From Bemisia tabaci (lineage: Eukaryota > Arthropoda > Insecta > Hemiptera > Aleyrodidae), in the NCBI RefSeq assembly GCF_918797505.1, contig NC_092802.1:18993883-19057882 (forward strand): a stretch of 64,000 bases of DNA. Direction: 5' to 3'. The position numbers and the translations under genes are program-made. Positions 34,710 to 44,981 of the stretch are shown piece by piece. Below the pieces are notes generated by a model. It was not told the DNA's origin, made no database searches, and saw nothing but the letters and a program-made list of their open reading frames with translations. How positions within the stretch are numbered: the stretch's first letter is position 1; each line of letters opens with the position of its first letter.

Positions 34710-36515
34710 TGCGGGTCGATCATCAAAACGCCTTCACTTTCATGGATACTTCACGCATATCCATGGAGTTAATATAGTTGCATGCTGCACCTGACCCACA
34801 TCAGCGGAGATAGTCTATTAAGATAGTTCGTGTTTACTACCGTGCTAAGGAAGAACGCCGTATGAACGTTCGAAAGTTGCTAAATTTCCTTCGATAAAAC
34901 GTACTGATCAAGCAAAACATATAGCATTAAGATAGTTTGGTTTACTACCGTTGCTAAGAGAACGCCGTTAGAACGTTCGAAAGTCTAATCCTTCGATAAA
35001 ACGTACATTTTGGGGGGTAGTTGTAAATATTTTTCCTTGAAATTTTCAGGAGCGTTAGGTGAAATAGTGAACAAAATTATCTTAAAAAATTGGAGGGAAA
35101 ATATTCATAAGTTGACCGGGAATTTAAATTCGATCACTTCGATTACATTGCTAAGATTGCTGGCACAGAGCAGGGTGGCAAAATTTCATGAATAACAGAA
35201 TCTTTAAATTTCACGTGAAATATTACATGGAATATAAGATATTTAAGAAAACCATTTAAAAATGCGGGTTCTTTTTCGTGTTTCGCAAAATGTAAAAATT
35301 GTGATTTTCTTCTATTTTCCTATGTTTGAGTGCGGGTTGCATATTTCAGCCCCTAAAAAATATGGAATACTTCACAGCCTCGTGAAATTTCATGAAATCT
35401 TTTACTAAAATTTCCAATCTTTCATTTCTTTCTTAAGGTGATTCGATGGACGCCATATTTTGTGTCAGAACGGCATGCCGTATATCACATCAATTGGTTC
35501 CATTTTTTCAGCTACTCGTCATTTTTCTCCAAATTTGAGATCGCAATTCTGTTGTCAGGAGACTAAAGCACTCACTTACCAATTTTAACAAAGAAATTCA
35601 ACGTAATAATGGCGTGGTTTTTTCAGAGAGAAAACATCACATTCGATACTGATATCGAAAATGCACTCGAATGCGATATTTTATCTCGAAAAACCACGCC
35701 TTTATTACGTTGAATTTCTCTGTTAAAATTGGTGAGTGCTTTAGCCTCCTGACAACAGAATTGCGGTCTCAAATTTGGAGAAAAATGACGAGTAGCTGAA
35801 AAAATGGAACCAATTGATGCGATATATCGCATGCCGTTCTGACACAAAATATGGCGTCCATCGAATCACCTTAAGAAAGAAATGAAAGATTGGAAATTTT
35901 AGTAAAAGATATCATGAAATTTCACGAGGCTGTTAAGTATTTCATATTTTTTAGGGGCTGGAGTATGCAACCCGCACTCAAACACAGGAAAATAGAAGAA
36001 AATCACAATTTTTACATTTTGCGAAACGTGAAAAGGAATCCGTATTTTTAAGTACCTTTCTTAAATTTCTGATATTTCATGTAATATTTTACGTGAAATT
36101 TAAAGATTCCGTTATTCGTGAAATTTTGCCACCCTGCTCCGTGCCAGCGATCTTAGCAATGTAATCGAAGTGATCGAATTTAAATTCCCGGTCAACTTAT
36201 GAATATTTTCCCTCCAATTTTTTAAGATAATTTTGTTCGCTATTTCACCTAACGCTCCTGAAAATTTCAAGGAAAAATATTTACAACTACCCCCTAAAAT
36301 GTACGTTTTATCGGAGGAAGTTTAGCAACTTTCGAACGTTCATACGGCGTTCTTCCTTAGCACGGTAGTATAAACGAACTATCTTCATGGGCTATCTCCG
36401 TTGCTGATGTGTTTCAGGCGCAGCATGCAACTATTTTAACTCCATGGATGTCGGTGAAGTATCCAAGAAAGTGAAGGCGTTTTGACGATCGACGCTCAGT
36501 TACGGACTTTTTTCG
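34710..36515. repeat. 1.8-kb nested palindrome (B-A-I-[F]-I'-A'-B')
   Basis: The left half reads B (reverse), family A left part, a family I segment, then TTAA. The right half is its reverse complement in the same order outward. The centre is a family F MITE (35433-35874), itself a palindrome. The flanks immediately around the F element, TTTCATTTCTTTC on the left and GAAAGAAATGAAA on the right, are perfectly complementary. Arms pair with few mismatches, except that the left arm has an extra decayed about 110-bp duplicate (34808-35000). If transcribed it would fold into one hairpin of about 700 bp or more. See the findings for explanations, including assembly artefact. Confidence 0.88.
35433..35874. 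mobile_element. family F MITE, complete (TTAA target), at palindrome centre
   Basis: TTAA lies at 35433-35436 and 35871-35874. The ends are GGTGATTCGATGGACGCC and GGCGTCCATCGAATCACC. The interior arms AAATTCAACGTAATAATGGC and CCTTTATTACGTTGAATTTC pair. 442 bp, no gene. Confidence 0.93.
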
Positions 36516-36590
36516 AACTCGAGGCCGGTTATAAAGATCTTTCGCTCACATGAATGAACTTTACAAACGCTTTTCAAGTATCTTCTTTTA
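36369..36590 (+). repeat. block B (right arm of the palindrome)
   Basis: TATAAACGAACTATCTTCAT, then GCGCAGCATGCAACTATTTT and CACATGAATGAACTTTACAA. It joins the A element at the same base as in 8737-8990. Confidence 0.8.
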
Positions 36591-36719
36591 GTTTTCCTCC
36601 CTTTACACGAATTCTCTGAATATCTTCATGATAGCTGTACTTGCTTTCTCTTAGTTTTGGATCGACTGACTACTAATCGAATCGATTATTTCTCAATTGC
36701 TGAGACAGATATATATGGA

Positions 36720-36948
36720 CATAGTAGCACTCGCAATATCTATCGGTAATGACGCGGCTTGTAACATTTTTATTTCATTGTATTTTATTTTTTTTAACCA
36801 ATTTTAAGTAACCTATCGGCTAATCCCACGTTTATTACCCCAGCCAACCATTTCCTGAGACCATCAAATTTAGGTCACCTGGCCGGGAATCGAACTCGAG
36901 ACCTCTTAGTCATAGAACCAGCGCTACAACCACTACACTATATAGGCC
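36720..36948 (-). mobile_element. tRNA-derived SINE-like element, copy 1
   Basis: Read on the minus strand it begins GGCCTATATAGTGTAGTGG. An A-box-like TAGTGTAGTGGTT lies at 36940-36928, and a B-box GAGTTCGATTCC at 36897-36886, at normal tRNA spacing for a polymerase III internal promoter. CCCGGCC follows, then a non-tRNA body (about 36720-36875) with an A/T-rich patch. The acceptor and anticodon stems do not fold cleanly, so this is a SINE head and not a tRNA gene. The SINE's 3' limit is uncertain. Confidence 0.65.
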
Positions 36949-37649
36949 GAAATCGTTGGAATGAACTACTTACTCTAATATTTTAGAAGTATTTCCTTGC
37001 AGTATTAAGCAGTTTCTGGAGAAGTGAGTCTCTTCGAGAAATAAAGCCTCTAGATGTCATCAGAATTACCATCTTTTCAATTAATCCCATCAATTAGGAA
37101 TTTATGTCGCCGTCAAATAGTGGCGAAAATAGTGTGAAAATCTGGAATCTGATCATTGGTTAGTTAATTTATCACGACGATCAGCAACGAGGCTTTTTAC
37201 GTCGGAGACCAGGATTTTACTTGTACCTTAAATTTTCACAAAAATATCCTTACGTATATTCCTTTTTCGGCCAACATTTTTCCATTTTTTAACCATTGGC
37301 AAATCGTTCCCTCGCAAGAAATACAAAAATTTCGTCCCAATTTGTGTTCAGAATTTGACTCGCGTCAATTCATTTGTAGCCGTAAAACCCTCAAACCCTC
37401 ACCATGACCACCGCAACATGCCCGTGGCAATAACTCCACATTCCGCACTATCGATTCACCGCGTTGTCTTCCTCAAAAGATCTCCAAGCATTGACCAGGC
37501 ACAGATGAAAATTACTATAACCACGCATCATGCGACAACACCGCGGCCTCTAGTCGACAACCATGTCACTGCAAGAAACATGTGTCACGTAATTAAAGAA
37601 TTATTAATTGATTAAGTAATGAATTCGTTCCCGCTGCGGACAGGCTTGC

Positions 37650-37801
37650 GGATGGAGGGGCGCGTGATCGATTTTCGATATTTCCCCATTTAAAGTTGTG
37701 GTGAAGAGTCGATTTTAAAGGTGCTCGTTGCGATTTAGATCCTTTCTCATAGATTTAAATGGCAGATCAGTCGATCGATCGCAAAGCACGCTACGCCACT
37801 G
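37650..37801. mobile_element. family H (hAT-type) MITE, in duplication copy 1
   Basis: The right end is GCACGCTACGCCACTG, the interior AATGGCAGATCAGTCGATCG, and the left end is decayed (GGGGCGCGTGATCG). No clear 8-bp duplication remains. Confidence 0.75.
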
Positions 37802-38077
37802 ATGTCGTGGGGGAGGGGTGTGTTGTAATTAGAAATTCTTGGAATAGTTCGGCTCGGTCGGGGGTTGGCGTGACATTTTTGCGGTTTAGCTTTCCGACGC
37901 TATCGTATGTGCGATTTCAAGTTTGGTGACATAATCCTGTTCGCTAACTAAACGTCACACCGCAAAAGTGATCTGTCTTCCCGGGTTTTTATAAAAACCT
38001 CGCACAGGAGGGGCAGCGTTTATTGAAAGGGAGCCATTTTTCATGACGGAATACGGGGTGTCCCTGATATATATGGA

Positions 38078-38306
38078 CATAGTAGCACTCGCAATATCTA
38101 TCGGTAATGACGCGGCTTGTAACATTTTTATTTCATTGTATTTTATTTTTTTTAACCAATTTTAAGTAACCTATCGGCTAATCCCACGTTTATTACCCCA
38201 GCCAACCATTTCCTGAGACCATCAAATTTAGGTCACCTGGCCGGGAATCGAACTCGAGACCTCTTAGTCATAGGACCAGCGCTACAACCACTACACTATA
38301 TAGGCC
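38078..38306 (-). mobile_element. tRNA-derived SINE-like element, copy 2
   Basis: Same as 36720-36948 apart from one base (CATAGGACC for CATAGAACC) in the anticodon-side region. A and B boxes are unchanged. Confidence 0.65.
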
Positions 38307-39005
38307 GAAATCGTTGGAATGAACTACTTACTCTAATATTTTAGAAGTATTTCCTTGCAGTATTAAGCAGTTTCTGGAGAAGTGAGTCTCTTCGAGAAAT
38401 AAAGCCTCTAGATGTCATCAGAATTACCATCTTTTCATAATCCCATCAATTAGGAATTTATGTCGCCGTCAAATAGTGGCGAAAATAGTGTGAAAATCTG
38501 GAATCTGATCATTGGTTAGTTAATTTATCACGACGATCAGCAACGAGGCTTTTTACGTCGGAGACCAGAATTTTACTTGTACCTTAAATTTTCACAAAAA
38601 TATCCTTACGTATATTCCTTTTTCGGCCAACATTTTTCCATTTTTTAACCATTGGCAAATCGTTCCCTCGCAAGAAATACAAAAATTTCGTCCCAATTTG
38701 TGTTCAGAATTTGACTCGCGTCAATTCATTTGTAGCCGTAAAACCCTCAAACCCTCACCATGACCACCGCAACATGCCCGTGGCAATAACTCCACATTCC
38801 GCACTATCGATTCACCGCGTTGTCTTCCTCAAAAGATCTCCAAGCATTGACCAGGCACAGATGAAAATTACTATAACCACGCATCATGCGACAACACCGC
38901 GGCCTCTAGTCGACAACCATGTCACTGCAAGAAACATGTGTCACGTAATTAAAGAATTATTAATTGATTAAGTAATGAATTCGTTCCCGCTGCGGACAGG
39001 CTTGC

Positions 39006-39157
39006 GGATGGAGGGGCGCGTGATCGATTTTCGATATTTCCCCATTTAAAGCTGTGGTGAAGAGTCGATTTTAAAGGTGCTCGTTGCGATTTAGATCCTT
39101 TCTCATAGATTTAAATGGCAGATCAGTCGATCGATCGCAAAGCACGCTACGCCACTG
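39006..39157. mobile_element. family H (hAT-type) MITE, in duplication copy 2
   Basis: Same as 37650-37801 with one substitution (AAAGCTGTGG for AAAGTTGTGG). Confidence 0.75.
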
Positions 39158-39423
39158 ATGTCGTGGGGGAGGGGTGTGTTGTAATTAGAAATTCTTGGAA
39201 TAGTTCGGCTCGGTCGGGGGTTGGCGTGACATTTTTGCGGTTTAGCTTTCCGACGCTATCGTATGTGCGATTTCAAGTTTGGTGACATAATCCTGTTCGC
39301 TAACTAAACGTCACACCGCAAAAGTGATCTGTCTTCCCGGGTTTTTATAAAAACCTCGCACAGGAGGGGCAGCGTTTATTGAAAGGGAGCCATTTTTCAT
39401 GACGGAATACGGGGTGTCCCTGA

Positions 39424-40170
39424 ATTAAAATAATTAAAACAACTTTATTCCTCAAATAAATGCACAAAACAGGCAAACAAATGCATCAATTGAGGCATTT
39501 GGTGCGAAAAAAGCATTTCGTGGTTGCGGTGTTTCAGAATCTCTACGGTTAATCTCGTATATTTTAAAGAGGAAAGTGGTGAATGGGTTTTCTTGAAGTT
39601 TTCGTATTTAGCGTCTTAATATGTAAAGTTGAATGGGCCTGTTGCAAACTTTTGAAAGAGCAAAACTAAGAATTGTTTCTCATAGATAATGTCTCAAAAA
39701 ATCACGATGAGCGCATCGGCAGAGTCTGAAATGCCTTCATGACTTCACAATCTGCGTATGAGCTTCCCGCTTCAAAAATGAAACAAGGGCACTAGATTAT
39801 AACCCTTATTCTATTTATCTGAATAATTGATATCCCTAGCATGTATGCTGAGACCAAGTTTTGTTTCCGGTAACTTATAGATTTCCTGGTTTTTATTTTT
39901 GCCGTTCGATTCAAGTCCAAATTCAAGCAATCACGAAAGCATGCGGAAGATAGCACTTTCGGCTGTCTTGTCTAACAGCAGCCTAGCATTAAAAGGAAAA
40001 ATACCCTTTCTATATAATTGAAATAAAATCAGTCGATTTTTCATCATCCAAATGATTTCTAGGAGTCTTTCGGACGACTCGTGATAATTTGAGAAAGAAA
40101 GGAGGCTTCTTTCAATATATAATTTTCCGGTTAGAGGCTTCAGAGTCGGAGCCCGTTTTCTCATCAAAAC
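39424..40170. other. intergenic stretch, no gene seen
   Basis: No repeat or domain was recognised. The last 8 bases, ATCAAAAC (40163-40170), are the target duplication of the next element. Confidence 0.35.
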
Positions 40171-40334
40171 CAGTGGCGTGGCGTGCTTTGCGATATATCG
40201 ATTGTTACGCATTGAAACCTATAGAAAAGGATCGATAATTTGGGTGTTTGCAGCGAACACCTTAATAATCGATTCTGTACCATAGATTTAAATGGCAGAA
40301 CAATCGATGTATCGCGAAGCACGCCACGCCACTG
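40171..40334. mobile_element. family H (hAT-type) MITE with 8-bp target duplication, best copy
   Basis: The ends are CAGTGGCGTGGCGTGCTTTG and CGAAGCACGCCACGCCACTG. ATCAAAAC lies at 40163-40170 and 40335-40342. 164 bp and fully palindromic (TATCGATTG / CAATCGATG; GTGTTTGCAGCGAACAC). Confidence 0.95.
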
Positions 40335-40689
40335 ATCAAAACTTCATTTTTGCACTTACTGCTCTCTTCGCTATCCCGACAGATCTATTGTCTCTCAAAT
40401 TCCGTCCTCTACTTGGCAACTTTCGTCAAATTTCTCGGCTGCTGTCACCATTACCTGGTGATGTATGACTCCTAGAAGAGGGCCGGCATGCAACGTCCCA
40501 GTCGTTAGGCTGCTACTTTATCACCCCGACGGTGGGCAAGGAGAGGGGGATGTAGGTCATGTTTAAGCATCTGTAAGGCTCTAAGAGAGGCCCAATTACT
40601 GGATTCGTGAGGGATGATACGTCTTTGCAGGGTTGTCGCGTTTCGGAAGATTACGTACCTGTTCGGCCTTTACAAGTGCAAATTCAGGG

Positions 40690-41000
40690 ATTGTTAGAAA
40701 TGGCAACTGTGCATTCTTTGCCGGATGATTCGCGACTTTGAGTGGATTTATGCTCATTCAGCGTGAGTCTGACTGTGATTAAGGAGTGCTATGAGCATTT
40801 TCGAGAACGATTCGGTCGTCGATCCATCTGTCGATCGATCGGATTTTTCCGGATACTGAGAAGTTTTCAAAAATTCTCTAATGTTACAAATTAATTGAGA
40901 AACGGCAATTCTGCATTCTTTGCCGGGCGATGCTCGGCTTTTAGTTGATTTTAGGATCATTCAACGTAAGTCCCACTGTGATTAAAGTGACATCATAGTA
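40690..41000 (+). repeat. diverged tandem pair, period about 204 bp
   Basis: GAAATGGCAACTGTGCATTC at 40697 and GAAACGGCAATTCTGCATTC at 40900 are each followed by TTTGCCGG, CGACTTT/CGGCTTTT, and a CCACTGTGATTAA-like end. Confidence 0.65.
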
Positions 41001-41225
41001 TTTTCTGGAATGATTTGATTATTAATGGACCGATTGCCTCATTTGCAAGTATCTAGTTTCAATAGTTTACTGATGAACTTTACTACTTTTTTATTTTTTG
41101 GTCGATTGCTGTCGATCGAAAGGATATGGATGGTATGGATCAGACCCTATGAATAGCTTTACTTTCTTCCTGATGAACTCAGCTCCGTTTTCGTATGTCT
41201 CCAGCCTTCACCCCTTGGTGGAAAA

Positions 41226-41390
41226 GAGTGGTGTGGCGTGCTTTGCGATATATCGATTGTCATGCCATTTAAACCTATGGAAAAAGATCGATAAACAGGG
41301 TATTCGCAGCGAACACCTTAAAAATCGATTCGTTACCATAGGTTTAAATGGCATAACAATCGATCTATCACAATTCGCGCCACGCCACTC
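41226..41390. mobile_element. family H (hAT-type) MITE with 8-bp target duplication
   Basis: The ends are GAGTGGTGTGGCGTGCTTTG and CGCGCCACGCCACTC. The flanks GTGGAAAA (41218-41225) and GTAGAAAA (41391-41398) match at 7 of 8 positions. Confidence 0.9.
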
Positions 41391-41709
41391 GTAGAAAACC
41401 GCGAGTCGAGTGGCAAAATCTTGTTTTTGCCGAGAGCCTGAGCAATAAGCCAGATCGAGTCCTTGACGATCCATCCCTTACCCCCGCCTCTCTCCACCCC
41501 TCACCCCCACCCCTCTCCATCTCCAACCCCCTTCCCATCGCGAGAGAGTGGGACGGTAACAAGGAAACAAAGCTGTAGCGGGAGAAGCACAGATAAGAGT
41601 GCGAGAGCGCCTAATAGAGGGAATTAGTGTCGTCACATTTGTCATTTGAGTCAATAAGCCCCCCCCCCCCTCATTCGTTGCTCGCGGGTTTCTCGAGTAC
41701 GGAGGGGGG

Positions 41710-41990
41710 GGGGGGGTTGTGCGCCGACTGAGCTTCCTGCTCAGGCACATCATCCGTTTTCCGTCAGGGTTTAGGGATGGAAGCAGCTCTGCGATGGAGA
41801 TGTTTACGTAAGGTTCTTCATCTTTAAGACTTACTGTTTTCAAAATACTCGAAGATTCTAACTGCCTTTTGCTGACTGTTTTCCTAATATCTGCGTGATG
41901 AAGATTTTTCCTTGTTTTTTGAGTTATTTGCTCATTCAATTTGTCCATTTCAAGACCAAAGAATGTAATTACATTTCTATGGTACACCAT
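41710..41990 (-). CDS. weak candidate coding exon, unidentified
   Basis: On the minus strand an ATG at 41990 opens a frame reading MVYHRNVITFFGLEMDKLNE, followed by a charged stretch (KTRKNLHHADIRKTVSKRQL) with ordinary codon usage. Inside it GAAAACAGTAAGTC (complement of about 41822-41835) is a consensus splice donor, so the exon may end there after about 52 codons. Beyond 41720 the frame runs through C and G homopolymers and is not credible. A stop precedes the ATG in frame, and no polypyrimidine acceptor is clear. I recognise no domain. Chance is a real alternative. Confidence 0.22.
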
Positions 41991-42210
41991 CTCCACGCAC
42001 GAATTGCATTTTTGAGGAAACTACCATGGGTCTCCATTCTCTGATACGAAATATTCCTGATTTTTTCTGTGATTACATGAAACGTTCGACAGAATTTTGA
42101 CCTGCATTGTTAATATTAAGAAGAAAAAAAAATGGAGGGTTTGAGTCGAATTTGCAATCCTGGAATCGAGTTATGTCTCTTAAGTCCAATAGCAGATCAA
42201 AATTCAACCT

Positions 42211-42265
42211 TTTATGGTTTAAATGGCAGATCAATCGATATATCGCAAAGCATACCACACCACTG
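42211..42265. mobile_element. family H (hAT-type) MITE, right end only
   Basis: TTATGGTTTAAATGGCAGAT through AAAGCATACCACACCACTG. The left arm is absent. Confidence 0.7.
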
Positions 42266-42298
42266 ACTCTCATATCCCCAACACCTCCCCCTCGTGTA

Positions 42299-42549
42299 CT
42301 GCCCTGCTAAGGAAAAACGCCATATGAACATTCGAGAGTTGCAAAATTTCCCCCGACAAAACATGCATTTTTGAGGAAATATAAGCATATTTTTCCTTGA
42401 AATTTTCAGATATTTTAGATTAGATCGTGCGCAAAATTGACCAGAAAAATTACAGAGAAATATTCACGATTTTCTCAGTAAATTAGGTTTTCTGGAGGAA
42501 ATATGGCAACGCCTGAAGGCTCATACGGCGTTCTCCCTTAGAACGGCAG
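42299..42549. mobile_element. family A foldback MITE with 4-bp target duplication
   Basis: 251 bp, with ends CTGCCCTGCTAAGG and CCCTTAGAACGGCAG. TGTA lies on both sides (42295-42298 and 42550-42553). Confidence 0.92.
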
Positions 42550-43003
42550 TGTACGTTGTTGCACAGCGACTTTCATGCCGTGAAATATAAATACACACAG
42601 AGCGCACAGTCCTCACTCGGTGACATCCCCCTCTCCCTCCCTCCAACCCCCTCCACTCCTCTTCCACCCCCCTCCTCTGCCCCCTCTCCCGGCGGCTCCT
42701 GTATGATCGACCCTTACCTTTGCCCTTAGCCAGCCAGCTGGGCCGGGCGCTAGCAGGAAACTCGGGCGGAAAACTTGAGCATTCAAACAGCCTCGGAAGC
42801 ATCGATGGGGGAGGGATGGCGGATGGAGGGGGTGCCCCCCATCTACCTCCTCTGCATACCGTCATAACTCAACCCTCGTCGCGCGAACGGGGGGAGGGGA
42901 GCCGGAGCATCACTCACCGGAAAAAAAGGGGGTGGAAACTGCAAACTGACCCAGTCACCCACTCCCGGGTCTCTGTACCCTCCACCGTTGCCGGATGGGC
43001 GGA
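42550..43003. other. C/T-rich and G-rich spacer, no gene seen
   Basis: 42620-42700 is a strong pyrimidine tract and 42780-42920 is G-rich and CpG-bearing. Frames on both strands reflect composition. Confidence 0.4.
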
Positions 43004-43585
43004 TTTCGTCGTTTCTCTCGAGGAAGAACGTAACTATGTTTCAGTGTTCCCGAATTTCCCCTCGCAAATTGCATTTTCACCAGGAAAATCTTGGGCATTT
43101 CCCTTCGCAAATTGCATTTTTACCAGGAGAATCTTTGGCATTTCCCCTCGCAAATTGCATTTTTATCAGAATCTTGGACATTTCCCCTCGTAAATTGCAT
43201 TTTTACCAGGAGAATCTTGGGCATATCCCCTCGCAAATTGCATTTTTACCAGGAGAATCTTGGGTTTCCCCTCGCAAATTGCATTTTTACCAGGAGAATC
43301 CTAGGCATTTCCCCTCGTGAATTGCATTTTTACCAGGAGAATCTTGGGCGTTTCCCCTCGCAAATTGCATTTTTACCAGGAGAATCTTGGGCATTTCCCC
43401 TCTCAAGTTGCATTTTTACCAGGAGAATCTTAGGCATTTCCCCTTGTGAATTGCATTTCTACCGGGAGTATCTTGGGCATTTCTCCTCGCAAATTGCATT
43501 TTTACCAGGAGAATCTTAGGCATTTCCCCTCACAAATTGCATTTATACCAGGAAAATCTTAGGCATTTCCTCCTAAAAATTTCTT
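43004..43585 (+). repeat. 43-bp minisatellite, about 12 copies, inside family J
   Basis: The unit begins CCCCTCGCAAATTGCATTTT and ends ACCAGGAGAATCTTGGGCAT. The spacing is 43 bp (for example 43061, 43104, 43147), with a few units shortened by 3-6 bp. The leading sequence (ATTTCGTCGTTTCTCTCGAG, ACGTAACTATGTTTCAGTG) is family J. Because 43 is not a multiple of 3 the array reads open in all three frames, which explains the overlapping 110-157-codon frames here. None is a gene. Confidence 0.92.
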
Positions 43586-44795
43586 CGAAGTTCCCTGTGA
43601 TCTAATGCAAAAACCAGTAAAATATTGGACAAACATTGGTACATTTTTAAAAACCCTGAATCGTTTAAACCAATTTCGCAAACAAAATGTTTCCATTTGG
43701 AATTACGTTCTGTGGTCCGGAAACGACGATTTGAGTGGAGTGACTAGTTCAAGAATTTGCAAGTAAGTCTGCTCAAGAAATTTGATCGATACGCTAAACG
43801 CTAAAACGCTAAAATTCCTGGAATCTTCTCAACTTTGACGATGAACTTCCCTGCCGAATGTTCTTGTATAATGCCCACTTTCGTGCGGATTCCTTTAAAT
43901 TGCCAATATAGTGCCAATTTTAAGGAGCCCTCGAATTTAATTTTTAGTGTATTTTCCGAAGGAAAGATACACTATACTCCCCTGTTTTCTTCACAAGAAA
44001 AATTACTTCCATCTACTTTCTAAGTAAAATAATTGCTTTTCTTTCTTAGAATTTATTCAATGTTATGAGGGTTCTTTAGCGCCTGAATTTAATGCTTTGC
44101 TCAATCAACTGCACCCATCAAAAACAAAACAAAAAATAAAAATCCTGAAAAAATTATATCCCATTTTACCCAGTTTTAAATGTGCCTTTAGACTCGGATA
44201 TTTCAGTTTGGCAGTGTTAAACTGAGACATATAGTTAGCCGTTTTCAGACTTTCATAGCTCCTTGCAGCCTTTTTTTTATGCGGGTCATTTTCAGCGCGA
44301 AACAATCAAAAGATAAGCCTTTTGATGATACTTAGAGTCTTGTCTGATGGGAATTCTGGGAGTAACGACAGGTTACAGATTCTTTTTACCAAAAGTTGAA
44401 AGCCCGTAGCTGAAAACAGGTTTAAGGTGCAAACCCATACCGAAAATTTCACAAAACTCGCATAATATTCTCCTTTCCATTTATTTTTTACAAGGACAAA
44501 TCGTTGCAATCCCTCGTAAGGATTCATTTTCAGACTTATAATACTGAATTACATTTGATATTTGCCAAAATTGTCTATCAAATGGCGCTATGTTCAAAAT
44601 TTTCCTCAAACCTCTTTCAAATACAGCATAAACCACATGAGACCTGCTCCGGAAAAAAAGAATCTATTTCACACGGTAAGTAGTTGAATCAACCGTAGAA
44701 AACTAACGAAGAAACCTGCATTTTGATCCCGTAACTAATAGATAGCGTTGTCAGAAACTCGGCGCGCCTTCGATTGGAGCGTGATACTCCACGCG
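43586..44795. other. unique AT-rich stretch with weak reverse-strand frames
   Basis: The reverse frame at 44306-44527 begins MNPYEGLQRFVLVKNKWKGE and has ordinary codon use for its first 28 codons. It then has donor- and acceptor-like sites too close together to make an intron. No family was recognised, so it is noted only as possible coding sequence. Confidence 0.25.
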
Positions 44796-44979
44796 TTACG
44801 CCGAAGTTAGTTTAGTTGCGTGACCTAAGTAAACCCAATTCAACAACCATGCACCCTCCGCTAGTGAAAATCGTTTTACTTCGGCCTTAATTTTATCGGA
44901 TTGATAACGCACGGACACGATCGTTCCGTTTCCGATAAGTATCCGAAGAACAAGATCTTTCGGTTTTCGGCTACTCATA
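44796..44979 (-). CDS. candidate small protein, 60 codons, unidentified
   Basis: On the minus strand an ATG at 44979 opens a 60-codon frame starting MSSRKPKDLVLRILIGNGTI and ending LGHATKLTSA, with a TAA stop at 44796-44798. Composition looks protein-like: charged and hydrophobic residues alternate (VSVRYQSDKIKAEVKRFSL), GC-richer codons contrast with AT-rich flanks, and the frame does not lie in a known repeat. The frame stays open upstream to 45005, into one arm of the inverted repeat 44982-45092. I know no family for it. It may be a single short exon, a gene fragment or chance. Confidence 0.3.
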
Positions 44980-44981
44980 AT

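Larger units (their letters stand above)
36710..38067. repeat. 1.36-kb tandem duplication, copy 1
   Basis: 1358 bp repeated head to tail with only about three substitutions and one 2-bp indel noticed (TTTTCAATTAATCCC against TTTTCATAATCCC). Each copy holds a tRNA-derived SINE-like segment and a family H MITE. The 86-codon frame repeated in both (37355 and 38711) starts on TTG, has no domain, and looks conserved only because the copies are recent. Confidence 0.95.
38068..39423. repeat. 1.36-kb tandem duplication, copy 2
   Basis: 1356 bp. See copy 1. It ends at ACGGGGTGTCCCTGA, the same point as copy 1. Confidence 0.95.

Noticed and set aside
36875..36948. Functional tRNA gene
   Set aside because: A and B boxes are present, but anticodon and acceptor stems do not fold cleanly and it continues into a non-tRNA body. 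SINE head preferred.
37355..38971. Two identical 86-codon frames as a conserved gene pair
   Set aside because: They are identical only because the whole 1.36-kb segment is duplicated. They open on TTG and have no domain or splice context.
41478..41720. C-terminal half of a 172-codon reverse frame
   Set aside because: It is translated from C and G homopolymers and a G/A-rich tract. Only the first part near 41820-41990 is kept as a weak candidate.
43004..43585. Overlapping open frames of 110-157 codons
   Set aside because: They come from a 43-bp tandem unit that is open in all three frames. The repetitive peptide carries no independent support.
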